Positions 41,372-50,454 of a stretch of DNA of 64,000 nt are shown one piece after another; positions within the stretch are counted from its first letter, which is position 1, and every line of letters begins with the position of its first letter. Origin of the DNA: CBIFVZ01 sp966185765 (GTDB lineage Bacteria; Pseudomonadota; Gammaproteobacteria; Enterobacterales; Enterobacteriaceae). The translations under genes and the position numbers were made by a program. The notes under the pieces are model-generated. The model searched no databases. It was not told where the DNA came from and saw only the letters and a program-made list of their open reading frames with translations. The stretch is taken from positions 28,995-92,994 of the forward strand of contig CBIFVZ010000007.1 in the NCBI GenBank assembly GCA_966185765.1, read 5' to 3'.

Positions 41372-43573
41372 TCAGAATGACAGGGTCAGGCCAGCATAAT
41401 AGGCTCGCCCCGGTTCGTTATAGGTAGAGGCACCGTCGTTCTCACGATAGAGTGTTTTATCGAACACATTGCTAATGCCACCTTTTACGCGAAAGTTCTT
41501 ATTTACTTTCCAGGTTGCGCCAATACCGACAATTGAGTATGCACCGACCTCACGCGAAGACAGGCTGCCCACTTCATTGCGAATCTCCGCATACTCGCGC
41601 GGCTTCTGACGGCCATAGAATGTCCAGTTCAGGTTAGTGGACACGGCATCGCTAATCTGCCAGTCAAGCATGGTGTTGACCGTGTATTTCGGAATTATCG
41701 ACAGTGGGTTGCCTGTGTCTTTATTCTCCGACTTGATCATGTACGTCGCATTGGTGCGCCAGTTCAGCGCATCGGTCATGACCGGGACAACCAGGTTGGC
41801 TTCCAGACCTTCCACGACAGCTTTACCGCCGTTTTCCCATTGCAGAATGTTGTTACCGTTTGAGGCATAACCGATAAGCTCGGTACCGGAGACGATTTTA
41901 TTTTTGTAATCGTTACGGAAATACGTAATGCCAGCGTCCCAACCGTCTTTCGTAAACTCAATGCCAATCTCTTTGTTGATGCTGATTTCCGGGTCGAGAT
42001 TGCTGTTGCCGAGCAGGTAGCAACTGCCTTCAGCAATGGTGTTCGGACAGCCGTTGCCGCGCGTGTTCAGCAGATAACCTTCGCTGGACTGGTAGAGGTT
42101 GGGGGCTTTAAACACGCGTGCGATACCCGCTTTAACCTTGAAGTAATCGCCTAACTCCTGCGAGGCGTTAAGGTTCGGACTCCAGTTAGATCCAAACTCG
42201 GTGTGGTAATCAAGGCGCAGGCCGGGAATCAGGTTGGTGCCGGGGCGCAGCTCAATATTATCTTCAAAATACGCAGCGGCAGTGTTCGCGCTGTTTTTGC
42301 TGCTGCGAGCGCTGGCATCGCCAGAAATCGTGCCAAGCGTAGTGCCGGGGGCATCGACCATCGACATAGAGTTCGGGTCGTCCAGCGCCTCGCGGTTCCA
42401 CTGCGCACCCAGCGTCATGGTTTGCTCGAACACCAGGTGCATCGGCAGGCTGACTTCGGCGAGCGAGCGATAGCTTTCCAGGCGGCTGGTGGTGTAATCG
42501 GTGCTGTTGATCATCCCTTCAACTTTGCCGCCTGCGCCTTCCTGCATGCGGGTGTTGTTGGTTTTTTCGTAATAGAAGCCAAGTTTCGACTGGCCCCAGT
42601 CCCAGATGCCGTTGTGAGTAATACCGTAGTTTTGCCGATACAGGCGGTTGGTTTCATCGCCATAAAGCGTACTGATAAGTCCGTTGGGGCTGACATTGCT
42701 GTTGCTGTATTGCGTGTCACCCGCGTAAATGTTGCCCTGGCGGCTATAGCCGTATTCCACGTCAATGATTTGTTCCGGTGAGAGTTTCCAGGAGAGCAGG
42801 GCATTGATGTCTTTATTACGCACCCCCTCGCGACCTGCCGCGTAAGAGCCGTTCTGCGCAGTGTTAATGTCGGCTGCGTCGGCATCGGTTTTGTTCATGC
42901 TGCCGTACAGGCGCAGGGTGAGCGCATCGCCTGCCAGTGGGCCATTGAGACTGAAGTTAGTGCGTCTGGTTGCCCCTTCTTTATCGTTTTCTGGCTGGTT
43001 GGTAAAAAATGACAGGGAGCCGTGCCAGTCGTTGGTGGGGCGTTTGGTGATAATGTTCACCACACCACCTGCGGCACCCGAGCCGTAACGGGCGGCGGCA
43101 GGACCGCGCAATACCTCGATACGTTCAACCATCTCAGGTGGCACCCAGTTAGTATCGCCGCGGCTATCGCGTTCACCGCGCCAGCTATAACGTACCGCAT
43201 TGCGCGAGGTTACCGGTACGCCGTCAACCAGGATAAGGGTGTTCTCCGGACCCATACCACGGATATCAATCTGGCGGTTATTACCACGGCTACCGCTGGC
43301 GCTGTTGCCAGTAAGGTTAACGCCAGGCATGGTGCGAATAATGTCAGACAGGTCGTTAACCGGAGGATTTTTTTCAATATCATCGGCAGTGATGATGGAG
43401 ACGCCGGGTTGTTGTTTAAGTTCCTGTTCGGCGGTTGCCTGCACGACCATCGTTTCTTCATCGTGCATTGCTTCCTCTGCTGCGAAGGTTGCGCTGCTGA
43501 CAATGGCGGCAATAAAGAATGCCAGTGGTTTAACGCTGTAATTTTTAGTAGCACGCATAGCGGTATTGTCCAT
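41372..43573 (-). CDS. FepA-family catecholate siderophore outer membrane receptor
   Basis: A 733-residue TonB-dependent receptor: signal peptide ending ATFA, TonB box region (DEETMVVQA), plug domain (SDIIRTMPGVNLTGNSASGSRGNNRQIDIRGMGPENTLILVDGVPV, RIEVLRGPAAARYGSGAAGGVVNIIT) and beta barrel ending in YYAGLTLSF with terminal Phe. Long identities to FepA; also similar to IroN/PfeA. Substrate is probably enterobactin or a relative. Preceded by a Fur box. An ATG at 43558 is an alternative start. It interrupts the OsmU gene set. Confidence 0.88.
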   Translation of the reverse strand: MDNTAMRATKNYSVKPLAFFIAAIVSSATFAAEEAMHDEETMVVQATAEQELKQQPGVSIITADDIEKNPPVNDLSDIIRTMPGVNLTGNSASGSRGNNRQIDIRGMGPENTLILVDGVPVTSRNAVRYSWRGERDSRGDTNWVPPEMVERIEVLRGPAAARYGSGAAGGVVNIITKRPTNDWHGSLSFFTNQPENDKEGATRRTNFSLNGPLAGDALTLRLYGSMNKTDADAADINTAQNGSYAAGREGVRNKDINALLSWKLSPEQIIDVEYGYSRQGNIYAGDTQYSNSNVSPNGLISTLYGDETNRLYRQNYGITHNGIWDWGQSKLGFYYEKTNNTRMQEGAGGKVEGMINSTDYTTSRLESYRSLAEVSLPMHLVFEQTMTLGAQWNREALDDPNSMSMVDAPGTTLGTISGDASARSSKNSANTAAAYFEDNIELRPGTNLIPGLRLDYHTEFGSNWSPNLNASQELGDYFKVKAGIARVFKAPNLYQSSEGYLLNTRGNGCPNTIAEGSCYLLGNSNLDPEISINKEIGIEFTKDGWDAGITYFRNDYKNKIVSGTELIGYASNGNNILQWENGGKAVVEGLEANLVVPVMTDALNWRTNATYMIKSENKDTGNPLSIIPKYTVNTMLDWQISDAVSTNLNWTFYGRQKPREYAEIRNEVGSLSSREVGAYSIVGIGATWKVNKNFRVKGGISNVFDKTLYRENDGASTYNEPGRAYYAGLTLSF

Positions 43574-43604
43574 AATATAAGCAAATAAAAATGAGAATAA
43601 TAAT

Positions 43605-43623
43605 GATATTGATAATCTTTATC
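43605..43623 (-). promoter_or_regulatory. Fur box of the siderophore receptor
   Basis: GATATTGATAATCTTTATC matches the 19-bp Fur consensus at 15 or more positions and sits about 32 bp upstream of the receptor start; more GATAAT-like hexamers flank it (43591-43604). Confidence 0.8.
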
Positions 43624-43761
43624 ATATCAATGTGTAAGGATACATCTTCTTTTTTTCTTCACAATTGACGCAAAAAACTTAGCCATACGGTACGCAGTCT
43701 GTTATTACTGCCACTAAAAGTGCATAAGTATAAAGAAAAAGTGAGTAATTAAGGAGGGGCA

Positions 43762-44073
43762 ATGATCGTTCGCACCTGGCATGGTTGCGTACCAGTACAA
43801 CATGCAGAAGGTTTTGCAAAGCATCTGGATATGACGGGGGTGCAGCATGCCAGAAGAACCGTGGGGAATCTGGCCGCAAAGGTACGCCGTGAAAAGCAGG
43901 GAGAGTACGAACACTTTTTCCTGGCCACATGGTGGCAGGATTTAACCGCGATAAAGGCATTTGCCGGTGAGTACTATCAGATGGCTGTGACGTATCCGGA
44001 TGACGAGGCGTTTGCGCTGATTTCCGATCCGTACGTTTTTCACTTTGAGGTCGATACGGTGAGCGCGTTGTAA
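43762..44073 (+). CDS. ABM-domain protein (antibiotic biosynthesis monooxygenase-like)
   Basis: A 103-residue dimeric alpha/beta-barrel type protein: MIVRTWHGCVPVQHAEGFAKHL, then EHFFLATWWQDLTAIKAFAGEYYQMAVTYPDDEAFAL, the usual ABM layout of strand, helix, TxW strand and tail. GGAGGGG lies before the ATG. Function unknown; similar small proteins include heme-degrading and stress-linked members. Convergent with the YdhR-like gene across a terminator. Confidence 0.75.
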   Translation: MIVRTWHGCVPVQHAEGFAKHLDMTGVQHARRTVGNLAAKVRREKQGEYEHFFLATWWQDLTAIKAFAGEYYQMAVTYPDDEAFALISDPYVFHFEVDTVSAL

Positions 44074-44079
44074 GAGCAT

Positions 44080-44097
44080 GGGGGCGATAGCGCCCCC
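44080..44097 (+). terminator. Intrinsic terminator between the two monooxygenase-like genes
   Basis: GGGGGC-GATA-GCGCCCCC followed by TGGTTTTT on the plus strand, 6 bp after the ABM gene stop. Confidence 0.75.
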
Positions 44098-44103
44098 TGG
44101 TTT

Positions 44104-44415
44104 TTACAGGAACTGTTTGCCGTGAGTGATTTCAGTCAGGGGTTCGTTGACGGTGAAAATTTTATAGCGCACGTTTTTCGCGCCCAGGGATTCGGCACGG
44201 GGAATGTGCATTTCCAGGTAGCGACGGGCAGAGGCTTCATCGGCAAATTTATATAATCCACCAGCTTCGCCAGTGTCGAGGTTTTCAGTCCATATTTTGG
44301 CAATAAAACCTGGCTCCTGAGTAATGCTGTGGGCAAGTTCCTGCGCATTGGCGGTGAGAGTATCACCAAGGTATTCGGCAGGGAAAGAGAAATCGAATTG
44401 CAAAATGACTGACAT
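44104..44415 (-). CDS. YdhR-like putative monooxygenase
   Basis: A 103-residue protein of the YdhR family: QFDFSFPAEYLGD, AHSITQEPGFIAKIWTENLDTGEAGGLYKFADEASARRYLEMH, KIFTVNEPLTEI. E. coli YdhR forms a dimeric ferredoxin-like barrel; its substrate is unknown. ATG 44415 follows AAGGATG; a start at 44436 lacks support. 67 bp downstream of osmW on the same strand. Confidence 0.85.
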   Translation of the reverse strand: MSVILQFDFSFPAEYLGDTLTANAQELAHSITQEPGFIAKIWTENLDTGEAGGLYKFADEASARRYLEMHIPRAESLGAKNVRYKIFTVNEPLTEITHGKQFL

Positions 44416-44482
44416 AAACACATCCTTTTTTTCCATTTTCCGGCTTCCTTTATAGCAAAGTTGTGCCGTCCGCTGCCAGGCT

Positions 44483-45124
44483 TTACCCGCGCATTAGTGC
44501 TTTCTGGACGCCATGCAGTAGCCAGTCAAGTACAATAGCCAGCAGGCAAATCAGGACTGCACCACTTACCAGCAGGCGGATATCACTGCCGCTGATACCG
44601 TTAAGCAGTAGTAACCCCAGTCCACCAGCACCAATAACGGCAGCAATGGCCATAACGCCAATATTCATTACCACGGCGGTGCGAATACCGCCAAAAATCA
44701 CCGGTAAAGCCAGTGGAATTTCCACCCAACGCAGACGCTGCCAGAATGTCATGCCGATACCTCGCCCGGCCTCACGCAATTCCGGCGGCAAATTATCGAT
44801 GGCGGTAAAGGTATTACGCACAATGGGTAGCAGAGAGTAGAGAAAGACCGCTGTGATGGCGGGCAGTGCGCCAATTCCATGACCGATCAGCGAAAATAAC
44901 GGTATCATTAGCCCGAACAGCGCAATAGAGGGAATAGTCAGTACCAGGGTAGCAACGCTGAGTACCGGACTGGCAAGCCATTTGTGACGGACAATCAGAA
45001 TACCCAGCGGCACACCGACCAGAATTGCAAACCCGACGGCAACAGCGACCAGTATGAGATGCTGTAGCGTCAACATTGCCAGGTAACCCGCGTTATCCAG
45101 CATATAATAAATTGTCTCCATCAT
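44483..45124 (-). CDS. osmW: OsmU-type ABC transporter permease OsmW
   Basis: A 213-residue permease with the binding-protein-dependent transport signature (LLPIVRNTFTAIDNLPPELREAGRGIGMTFWQRLRWVEIPLALPVIFGGIRTAVVMNIG contains the EAA loop). About five to six membrane helices. Third gene of the osmY-osmX-osmW run, 6 bp after osmX. Imports osmoprotectants such as glycine betaine with OsmV, whose gene lies 4 kb downstream. Confidence 0.87.
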   Translation of the reverse strand: MMETIYYMLDNAGYLAMLTLQHLILVAVAVGFAILVGVPLGILIVRHKWLASPVLSVATLVLTIPSIALFGLMIPLFSLIGHGIGALPAITAVFLYSLLPIVRNTFTAIDNLPPELREAGRGIGMTFWQRLRWVEIPLALPVIFGGIRTAVVMNIGVMAIAAVIGAGGLGLLLLNGISGSDIRLLVSGAVLICLLAIVLDWLLHGVQKALMRG

Positions 45125-45130
45125 CGCTCC

Positions 45131-46033
45131 TTACAGCAAACCTTTCTGGGTGAGGAAATCGTGCGCCACCTGCTGCGGCGTCTGGTGCTCGATATCCACT
45201 CTGGCATTAAGCGTGGTAATGACATCGTTGTTCAGAAGGCTTGTCAGCGTGTCGAAAGCCTGTTCAAGACCTGGATTAGCATCCAGTGTGTCTTTGCGTA
45301 CAACGGGCGTGACAGCGTAACCTGGGAAAAAGCCCTTATCGTCTTCCAGAACTTTCAGATCAAAGCCTTTTACGCGCCCGTCGGTAGTGTAAACAAGTCC
45401 GGCATCAACAAAGCCGTCGCGAATAGCGTTATACACAAGCCCCGGGTCCATCTGGCGGATTTGCGGGCGGTCCAGTGGCATGTTGTACGCCTCCTGCAGG
45501 GGTTTCATGCCGTCGCTACGCCCGGCAAATTCGAGATCCAGTCCCAACAGCCAGTTGTTATCCGGGTCGGTCTGGCGAATATGCTCTATTTTCGCCACCA
45601 TTTGCGACATCGTGCTGATGTGCTCGGCGTCGGCTCGCTTGCGTTGCATGGCAAAAGCATAGGTGTTGTTCATGTCGGCAGGCTTTAACCACACCAGCCC
45701 CAGGCGGGCATCAAGACGTTTTACCGTGTCATAAGACTGCTGTGGCGACATACGCTTATTAATATGGTTGAAAATAATAAGTGACGTGCCAGTGTATTCC
45801 CACGTCATATCGACTTGTTTGTTGATCATGGCATTACGGGAAATAACGGTTGCAATGTTGGTTTTTGCTTCGACCTGAAACCCCTTTTTTTGCAGGTACA
45901 GGACTGTCAGTGCGGACAGAATATGTTGTTCGGTAAAGCTCTTTGTGGCCAGTACCAGGGGAGCAGCCTGGAGACTGGCGCTCAGGAGTGCGATGGAAGC
46001 CATTGCGGCACGTAGCAGGTTTTTTATTTTCAT
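45131..46033 (-). CDS. osmX: OsmU-type osmoprotectant-binding protein OsmX
   Basis: A 300-residue periplasmic binding protein with signal peptide MKIKNLLRAAMASIALLSAS. OpuAC/ProX-type blocks: VLATKSFTEQHILSALTVLYLQKKGF, NKQVDMTWEYTGTSLIIF, DAGLVYTTDGRVKGFDLKVLEDDKGFFPGYAVTPVV. Binds betaine-type solutes. 12 bp after osmY. Confidence 0.9.
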   Translation of the reverse strand: MKIKNLLRAAMASIALLSASLQAAPLVLATKSFTEQHILSALTVLYLQKKGFQVEAKTNIATVISRNAMINKQVDMTWEYTGTSLIIFNHINKRMSPQQSYDTVKRLDARLGLVWLKPADMNNTYAFAMQRKRADAEHISTMSQMVAKIEHIRQTDPDNNWLLGLDLEFAGRSDGMKPLQEAYNMPLDRPQIRQMDPGLVYNAIRDGFVDAGLVYTTDGRVKGFDLKVLEDDKGFFPGYAVTPVVRKDTLDANPGLEQAFDTLTSLLNNDVITTLNARVDIEHQTPQQVAHDFLTQKGLL

Positions 46034-46045
46034 AACGGCCTCCTG

Positions 46046-46756
46046 TTAAGCCAGATGTGGACTCAGCCAGCGCCCGAGTGCGGCGAGTAGCATATCGAGA
46101 ATTAACGCAATCAGCGCCGTCGCGGTGGCTCCCAGGATGAGCGTTGGGAAGTCGTTAAGGTAAATCCCTGGAAAAATCAGTTCGCCATAGCTGCTGGCAC
46201 CAATCAAAAAGGCCAGCGGTGCGGTACCGACATTAATGGCCGTCGCAATACGAATACCTGACAAAATGACCGGCCAGGCATTCGGCAATTCCACCTGCCA
46301 TAACCGCTGAATGCGTGTCATGCCAATGCCTTTGGCCGCTTCAATGAGCGGTGGTGGCACGGAGCAGAGTCCGGCAAAAGTATTGCGAACAATCGGCAAC
46401 AGCGAGGCGAGAAACAGCGCGATAATAGCCGGTCTGTCGCCAATGCCAATTAACACCATCGCCAGTGCCAGCACTGCCAGCGGTGGCAAAGTGTTACCGA
46501 TATTGAAAATCTGCATGACGTATTCGGCCCAGCGGCGGGCAAAAGGGCGACTTAACGCAATGCCGCTGGGTATGCCGACCAGCAGTGCCAGCGCCAGCGA
46601 ACTGAAAACCAGAATCATGTGCTGCCTGCCAAGATAAATCAGATCAACTTTACGTGCGATGAGCGTTTGTGGTCCCACGCCCCAGGCCACTAAAGCGAGC
46701 ACGATAAGCAGCGCAAGAATGCACAGCCCGGCGCGCTTTGCGAAAGTCAGATGCAT
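46046..46756 (-). CDS. OsmU-type ABC transporter permease OsmY-like
   Basis: A 236-residue permease, first of the run. EAA-loop region LLPIVRNTFAGLCSVPPPLIEAAKGIGMTRIQRLWQVELPNAWPVILSGIRIATAINVG. ATG 46756 (MHLTFAKRAGLC) follows GGGAG; the longer frame to 46816 is not used. Named osmY in the Salmonella osmU literature, a name that clashes with the unrelated periplasmic protein OsmY, so no symbol is given. Confidence 0.87.
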   Translation of the reverse strand: MHLTFAKRAGLCILALLIVLALVAWGVGPQTLIARKVDLIYLGRQHMILVFSSLALALLVGIPSGIALSRPFARRWAEYVMQIFNIGNTLPPLAVLALAMVLIGIGDRPAIIALFLASLLPIVRNTFAGLCSVPPPLIEAAKGIGMTRIQRLWQVELPNAWPVILSGIRIATAINVGTAPLAFLIGASSYGELIFPGIYLNDFPTLILGATATALIALILDMLLAALGRWLSPHLA

Positions 46757-47020
46757 GCTGTTTCTCCCGGTTTGTTGGTAAAACGTCAAAAGAAAAAAAG
46801 CGGCATCATGCCGCATTATCGTTATGCCTGAAGCCGTGGCTGCTTATTGAGCTATAGCAACGTAACGGTACAAACGCCAGTTTGTAACCTTATGGCCGGT
46901 GGGATTTACGCAGGAAATCATGGTGCTGTCCCCGTGGGAAACCTGTGACAGCCGGTAGGGGCGGAATAGTCTTAAAGCGACCCAGGTGAAAGTGACGTTG
47001 TCACTTTTTATCATAAAAAA

Positions 47021-47038
47021 GCCAGCCCAACGGCTGGC
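47021..47038 (-). terminator. Intrinsic terminator of dmsD
   Basis: On the minus strand GCCAGCC-GTT-GGGCTGGC followed by TTTTTTATG, 8 bp beyond the dmsD stop. Confidence 0.8.
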
Positions 47039-47045
47039 CTGTGGA

Positions 47046-47669
47046 TTAACGATATAATTTACTCTGCGCGACGGGGAGCGTTAGCATACTTCGCCAGCCC
47101 TCAAGCGTTAACTGCGCCAGCTCGCCCAGCGCCCGCCAGAACGGGTGCTGCGCGCCGTCAATAAACTGTTCCAGAAAGCGCGCTGACCACGGGAACAGAT
47201 GCCAGGCCAGTAGCTCATCAAGCGCCTGCTCGCGACCTTCACTGGCAAGCCAGGCGGCAAGCATCAGCAGAGTGCCGAACTGATCTTCGGGTTCGTTCAT
47301 TTCACTGTTATGCGCAATACCGTTTTGCTGCATCCAGCCGCGCAGCGCCAGCGTGGAGTCGCCAAACAAGACATTTTCGCGGTCAAGCCAGACTGAACCC
47401 CAGGGCGGTGCAGGCAGCGCGTAGGGGCCAATAAACAAACGTTGCCAGGCTTGCTCCAGCGTTTCGCTATCGGACTCAAGCGTCATTTCTTGCGCCAGCG
47501 TATTCAGGTTATCGCTGACCACCGGCCACTGGGTTTCCCAACCTGGCTGGCACAGCATGGCAACCAGCGGGGCAGCGGCTTCGCTGCTCGGTGCGTAATA
47601 GAACAGTGCTCCCAGCACGCGGCCGGTGAGTTCAATCGTCGTTAATTTTGTTGTCACATCATAACTCAT
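47046..47669 (-). CDS. dmsD: Tat proofreading chaperone DmsD
   Basis: A 207-residue TorD-family chaperone: ARVLGALFYYAP-type start, WETQWPVVSDNL, AWQRLFIGPYALPAPPWGSVWLDRENVLFGDSTLALRGWM and NEPEDQFGTLLMLAAWLA match E. coli DmsD. It binds the twin-arginine signals of DmsA/YnfE/YnfF before export. Here it follows the catalytic subunit gene directly (193 bp), whereas in E. coli ynfG and ynfH come between. Confidence 0.92.
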   Translation of the reverse strand: MSYDVTTKLTTIELTGRVLGALFYYAPSSEAAAPLVAMLCQPGWETQWPVVSDNLNTLAQEMTLESDSETLEQAWQRLFIGPYALPAPPWGSVWLDRENVLFGDSTLALRGWMQQNGIAHNSEMNEPEDQFGTLLMLAAWLASEGREQALDELLAWHLFPWSARFLEQFIDGAQHPFWRALGELAQLTLEGWRSMLTLPVAQSKLYR

Positions 47670-47862
47670 TGCGTTTCCTTCATATCAGCCGCCAGAAGAT
47701 GACGCCTGGCGACCTGAAATCAAAACCGGTCGCAGCATAGGTTAATATTCACGGGCCTGTGTGACACAGCCACTACCCGCTGGTGCGTAGTATAACGGCC
47801 CTGTCGCTGGCAGGAACGTCCAGCGCCGTCACGGATTTTTTGTATGACGGCATAAAGCGCCA

Positions 47863-50301
47863 TCATACCTTCTCAATCTCGACCAGATTTGAGTGCTGCG
47901 GATTACCCTTCGCCAGCGGTGAAGGCCGCAGCGTGGTCAGTGTGTTCACACACCCGCCGTGATCGATACGGTCGCCATCCATTCTGGCATTGTGCCAGGC
48001 GCCCTGGCCCATTGCCGTGACGCCGGGCATGATACGCGGTGTCACCTTCGCGGCCAGCCGTACTTCACCGCGGCTGTTAAACACCCGTACGGTATCGCCG
48101 TTGTTGATACCGCGCCGGGAGGCATCAAGAGGATTGAGCCAGACTTCTTGCGGGCAGGCGGCATTGAGAATATCAATATTGGCATAGGTGGAGTGGGTAC
48201 GTGCTTTATAGTGAAAGCCGAACAGTTGCAGCGGAAAGCGCCCACGTTCCGGCGACTCCCAGCTTTCAAAGCCCGGCGTGTAGACGGGTAGCGCACTGAT
48301 TATGTCGTCTTTTTCCAGCTGCCAGGTGCTGGCAATCTGCGCCAGCTGCGCGGAGTAAATTTCAATCTTGCCTGAGGGGGTGTTAAGCGGGTTGGCCTGT
48401 GGATCATCGCGAAATGCTTTATAGGCCACGAAATGCCCGTTCGGGTCTTTACGCTTGTAAATCCCCATCTGGCGTAGTGCCTCAAAAGAAGGCAATGCCG
48501 AGTCTCGCGCCCGCATGGTGGCGTAAAGATGTTCAAGCCATTCATGCTGGCTGCGACCTTCGGTAAACGCCTGATAGACATCGGGTCCGAGGCGTTTGGC
48601 GACATCGCTCAGAATGTCGTAGATAGCACGGCGCTCAAACTTTGGTGCAGTGGCGGGTTGGCTGAAAATCAGATACCCCATATTACCGGCATAATCGTTT
48701 GGAATAATGTCTTCCTGTTCTACGGTCATCAAATCAGGCAGCAGCAGATCGGCATATTTCGCCGAGGAGGTCATAAAGTTGTCGATAACCACAATGGTTT
48801 CGCACAGGCTGTCGTCCTGCAAAATATCATGGGTGCGGTTGATATCGGCGTGCTGATTGATAAGCGTATTACCGGCATAGTTCCAGATAAACTTAACAGG
48901 TACATCGAGCTTTTCTTTACCGCGTACCCCATCGCGTGTGCTGGTCATCTCATGGGCTCGGGTAATGGCATCGGTCCAGGTAAACACCGAAATGCTCGTC
49001 TTAACCGGGTTTTCAAGTACCGGCATGCGTTCAATGGTGATGGTATAGGTGGATTCACGCGCGCCGCTGTTGCCGCCGTTGATGCCGACATTGCCGGTGA
49101 GGATGGGTAGCATGGCAATGGCGCGAGCCGTTTGTTCGCCGTTGGCGTGGCGCTGTGGTCCCCAGCCCTGGCATATGTAGGCAGGTTTCGCGTCACCGAT
49201 TTCGCGTGCCAGCTTGATAATACGATCGGCGGGAATACCGGTAATCTGCGCGGCCCACTGCGGCGTTTTCTCTACGCCGTCGTCGCCGTAGCCGAGAATA
49301 TACGCTTTATAGTGACCGTTTGCCGGGGCGCCTGCGGGCAACGTTTTTTCATCATAACCGACGCAGTATTTATCCAGAAACGGTTGATCGACCTTATTTT
49401 CGTTAATCAGTACCCAGGCAATACCTGCCACCAGCGCCGCATCGGTGCCGGGGCGAATCGGGATCCACTCATCTTCGCGCCCGGCTGCGGTGTCGGTATA
49501 GCGGGGATCGATGACTATCATGCGCGCATTCGAGCGCTCACGGGCCTGCTCAAGGTACCAGGTAATGCCACCGCCGCTCATGCGGGTTTCCGCCGGGTTA
49601 TTGCCGAACATGACCACCAGTTGGCTGTTTTCAATGTCCGAGGTACTGTTGCCGTCGTTGCTGCCGTAGGTATAAGGCATCGCGCAGGCAATTTGTGCGG
49701 TGCTGTAGGTGCCGTAATGGCTCAGGAAGCCGCCATAACAGTTCATCAGCCGAGCTACCAAAGAGGCGTAGGGCGAGGAGCGAGTGATGTTGCCGCCGAC
49801 AATGCCGGAAGAGTAGTTAAGATACACGGCTTCGTTACCGTAGCGCTCAACGGTATGTTTCAGGCGTGAGGCCAGCGTATTGAGCGCCTCGTCCCAGGAA
49901 ATACGTTCGAATTTGCCTTCACCACGCTTACCCACGCGCTTCATGGGATAGTTAAGCCGGTCCGGATGATTGATGCGCCGGCGAATGGAACGCCCGCGCA
50001 AGCAGGCGCGCACCTGGTGGTCGCCATAGCTGTCATCACCCGTATTGTCAGTTTCCACCCGCCAGACTTCATCATTGCGTACGTGCAGGCGTAGCGCGCA
50101 GCGGCTGCCACAGTTCACTGAGCACGCGCCCCAGACCACGCGGCTATCTGAGGGTGCAAGCGCATTAGCAACGCCAGCGGCGCTGGCCTTTATGCCAAAA
50201 GGCAAGCTAATGCCGCCTGCTGCAAGTGCCAGCACACCCAGCGCCGATGATTTAACCAGAGTACGACGGCTGATGCCGTCAGGATGATATGACGTTGACA
50301 T
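47863..50301 (-). CDS. DmsA/YnfE-type molybdopterin oxidoreductase catalytic subunit
   Basis: An 812-residue Mo-bisMGD enzyme with twin-arginine signal SRRTLVKSSALGVLALAAGG, [4Fe-4S] cysteines in CSVNCGSRCALRLHVRND and VRACLRGRS, and DMSO-reductase blocks (YGGFLSHYGTYSTAQ, GWGPQRHANGEQTARAIAMLPILTGNVGINGGNSG, FGFHYKARTHSTYANID). Ends HSNLVEIEKV as YnfE/YnfF do. Periplasmic; substrate may be DMSO, TMAO or selenate. No B or C subunit gene follows. A weak FNR-like site (TTGAGCGAAATTGA) is at 50430-50443. Confidence 0.88.
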   Translation of the reverse strand: MSTSYHPDGISRRTLVKSSALGVLALAAGGISLPFGIKASAAGVANALAPSDSRVVWGACSVNCGSRCALRLHVRNDEVWRVETDNTGDDSYGDHQVRACLRGRSIRRRINHPDRLNYPMKRVGKRGEGKFERISWDEALNTLASRLKHTVERYGNEAVYLNYSSGIVGGNITRSSPYASLVARLMNCYGGFLSHYGTYSTAQIACAMPYTYGSNDGNSTSDIENSQLVVMFGNNPAETRMSGGGITWYLEQARERSNARMIVIDPRYTDTAAGREDEWIPIRPGTDAALVAGIAWVLINENKVDQPFLDKYCVGYDEKTLPAGAPANGHYKAYILGYGDDGVEKTPQWAAQITGIPADRIIKLAREIGDAKPAYICQGWGPQRHANGEQTARAIAMLPILTGNVGINGGNSGARESTYTITIERMPVLENPVKTSISVFTWTDAITRAHEMTSTRDGVRGKEKLDVPVKFIWNYAGNTLINQHADINRTHDILQDDSLCETIVVIDNFMTSSAKYADLLLPDLMTVEQEDIIPNDYAGNMGYLIFSQPATAPKFERRAIYDILSDVAKRLGPDVYQAFTEGRSQHEWLEHLYATMRARDSALPSFEALRQMGIYKRKDPNGHFVAYKAFRDDPQANPLNTPSGKIEIYSAQLAQIASTWQLEKDDIISALPVYTPGFESWESPERGRFPLQLFGFHYKARTHSTYANIDILNAACPQEVWLNPLDASRRGINNGDTVRVFNSRGEVRLAAKVTPRIMPGVTAMGQGAWHNARMDGDRIDHGGCVNTLTTLRPSPLAKGNPQHSNLVEIEKV

Positions 50302-50454
50302 AACTCGCTCCCTGGCATTCCTCCGCTGGGAAGGTGCCTGTTTATAGTGTCAAAGTAAGGCGGGACAGACAGAGTACCGGATGCGAGTGTTACCCAGTTT
50401 GGAGTAGAGAATGTTAACGCCGGTCAATGTTGAGCGAAATTGATGAATAAAAGC

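Noticed and set aside
42203..42781. 192-codon frame antisense to the siderophore receptor
   Set aside because: Opposite a complete conserved receptor gene with no independent start signal.
49132..49869. 245-codon frame on the plus strand opposite the DmsA-like gene
   Set aside because: It lies wholly antisense to a well conserved gene, has no ribosome site and no family features.
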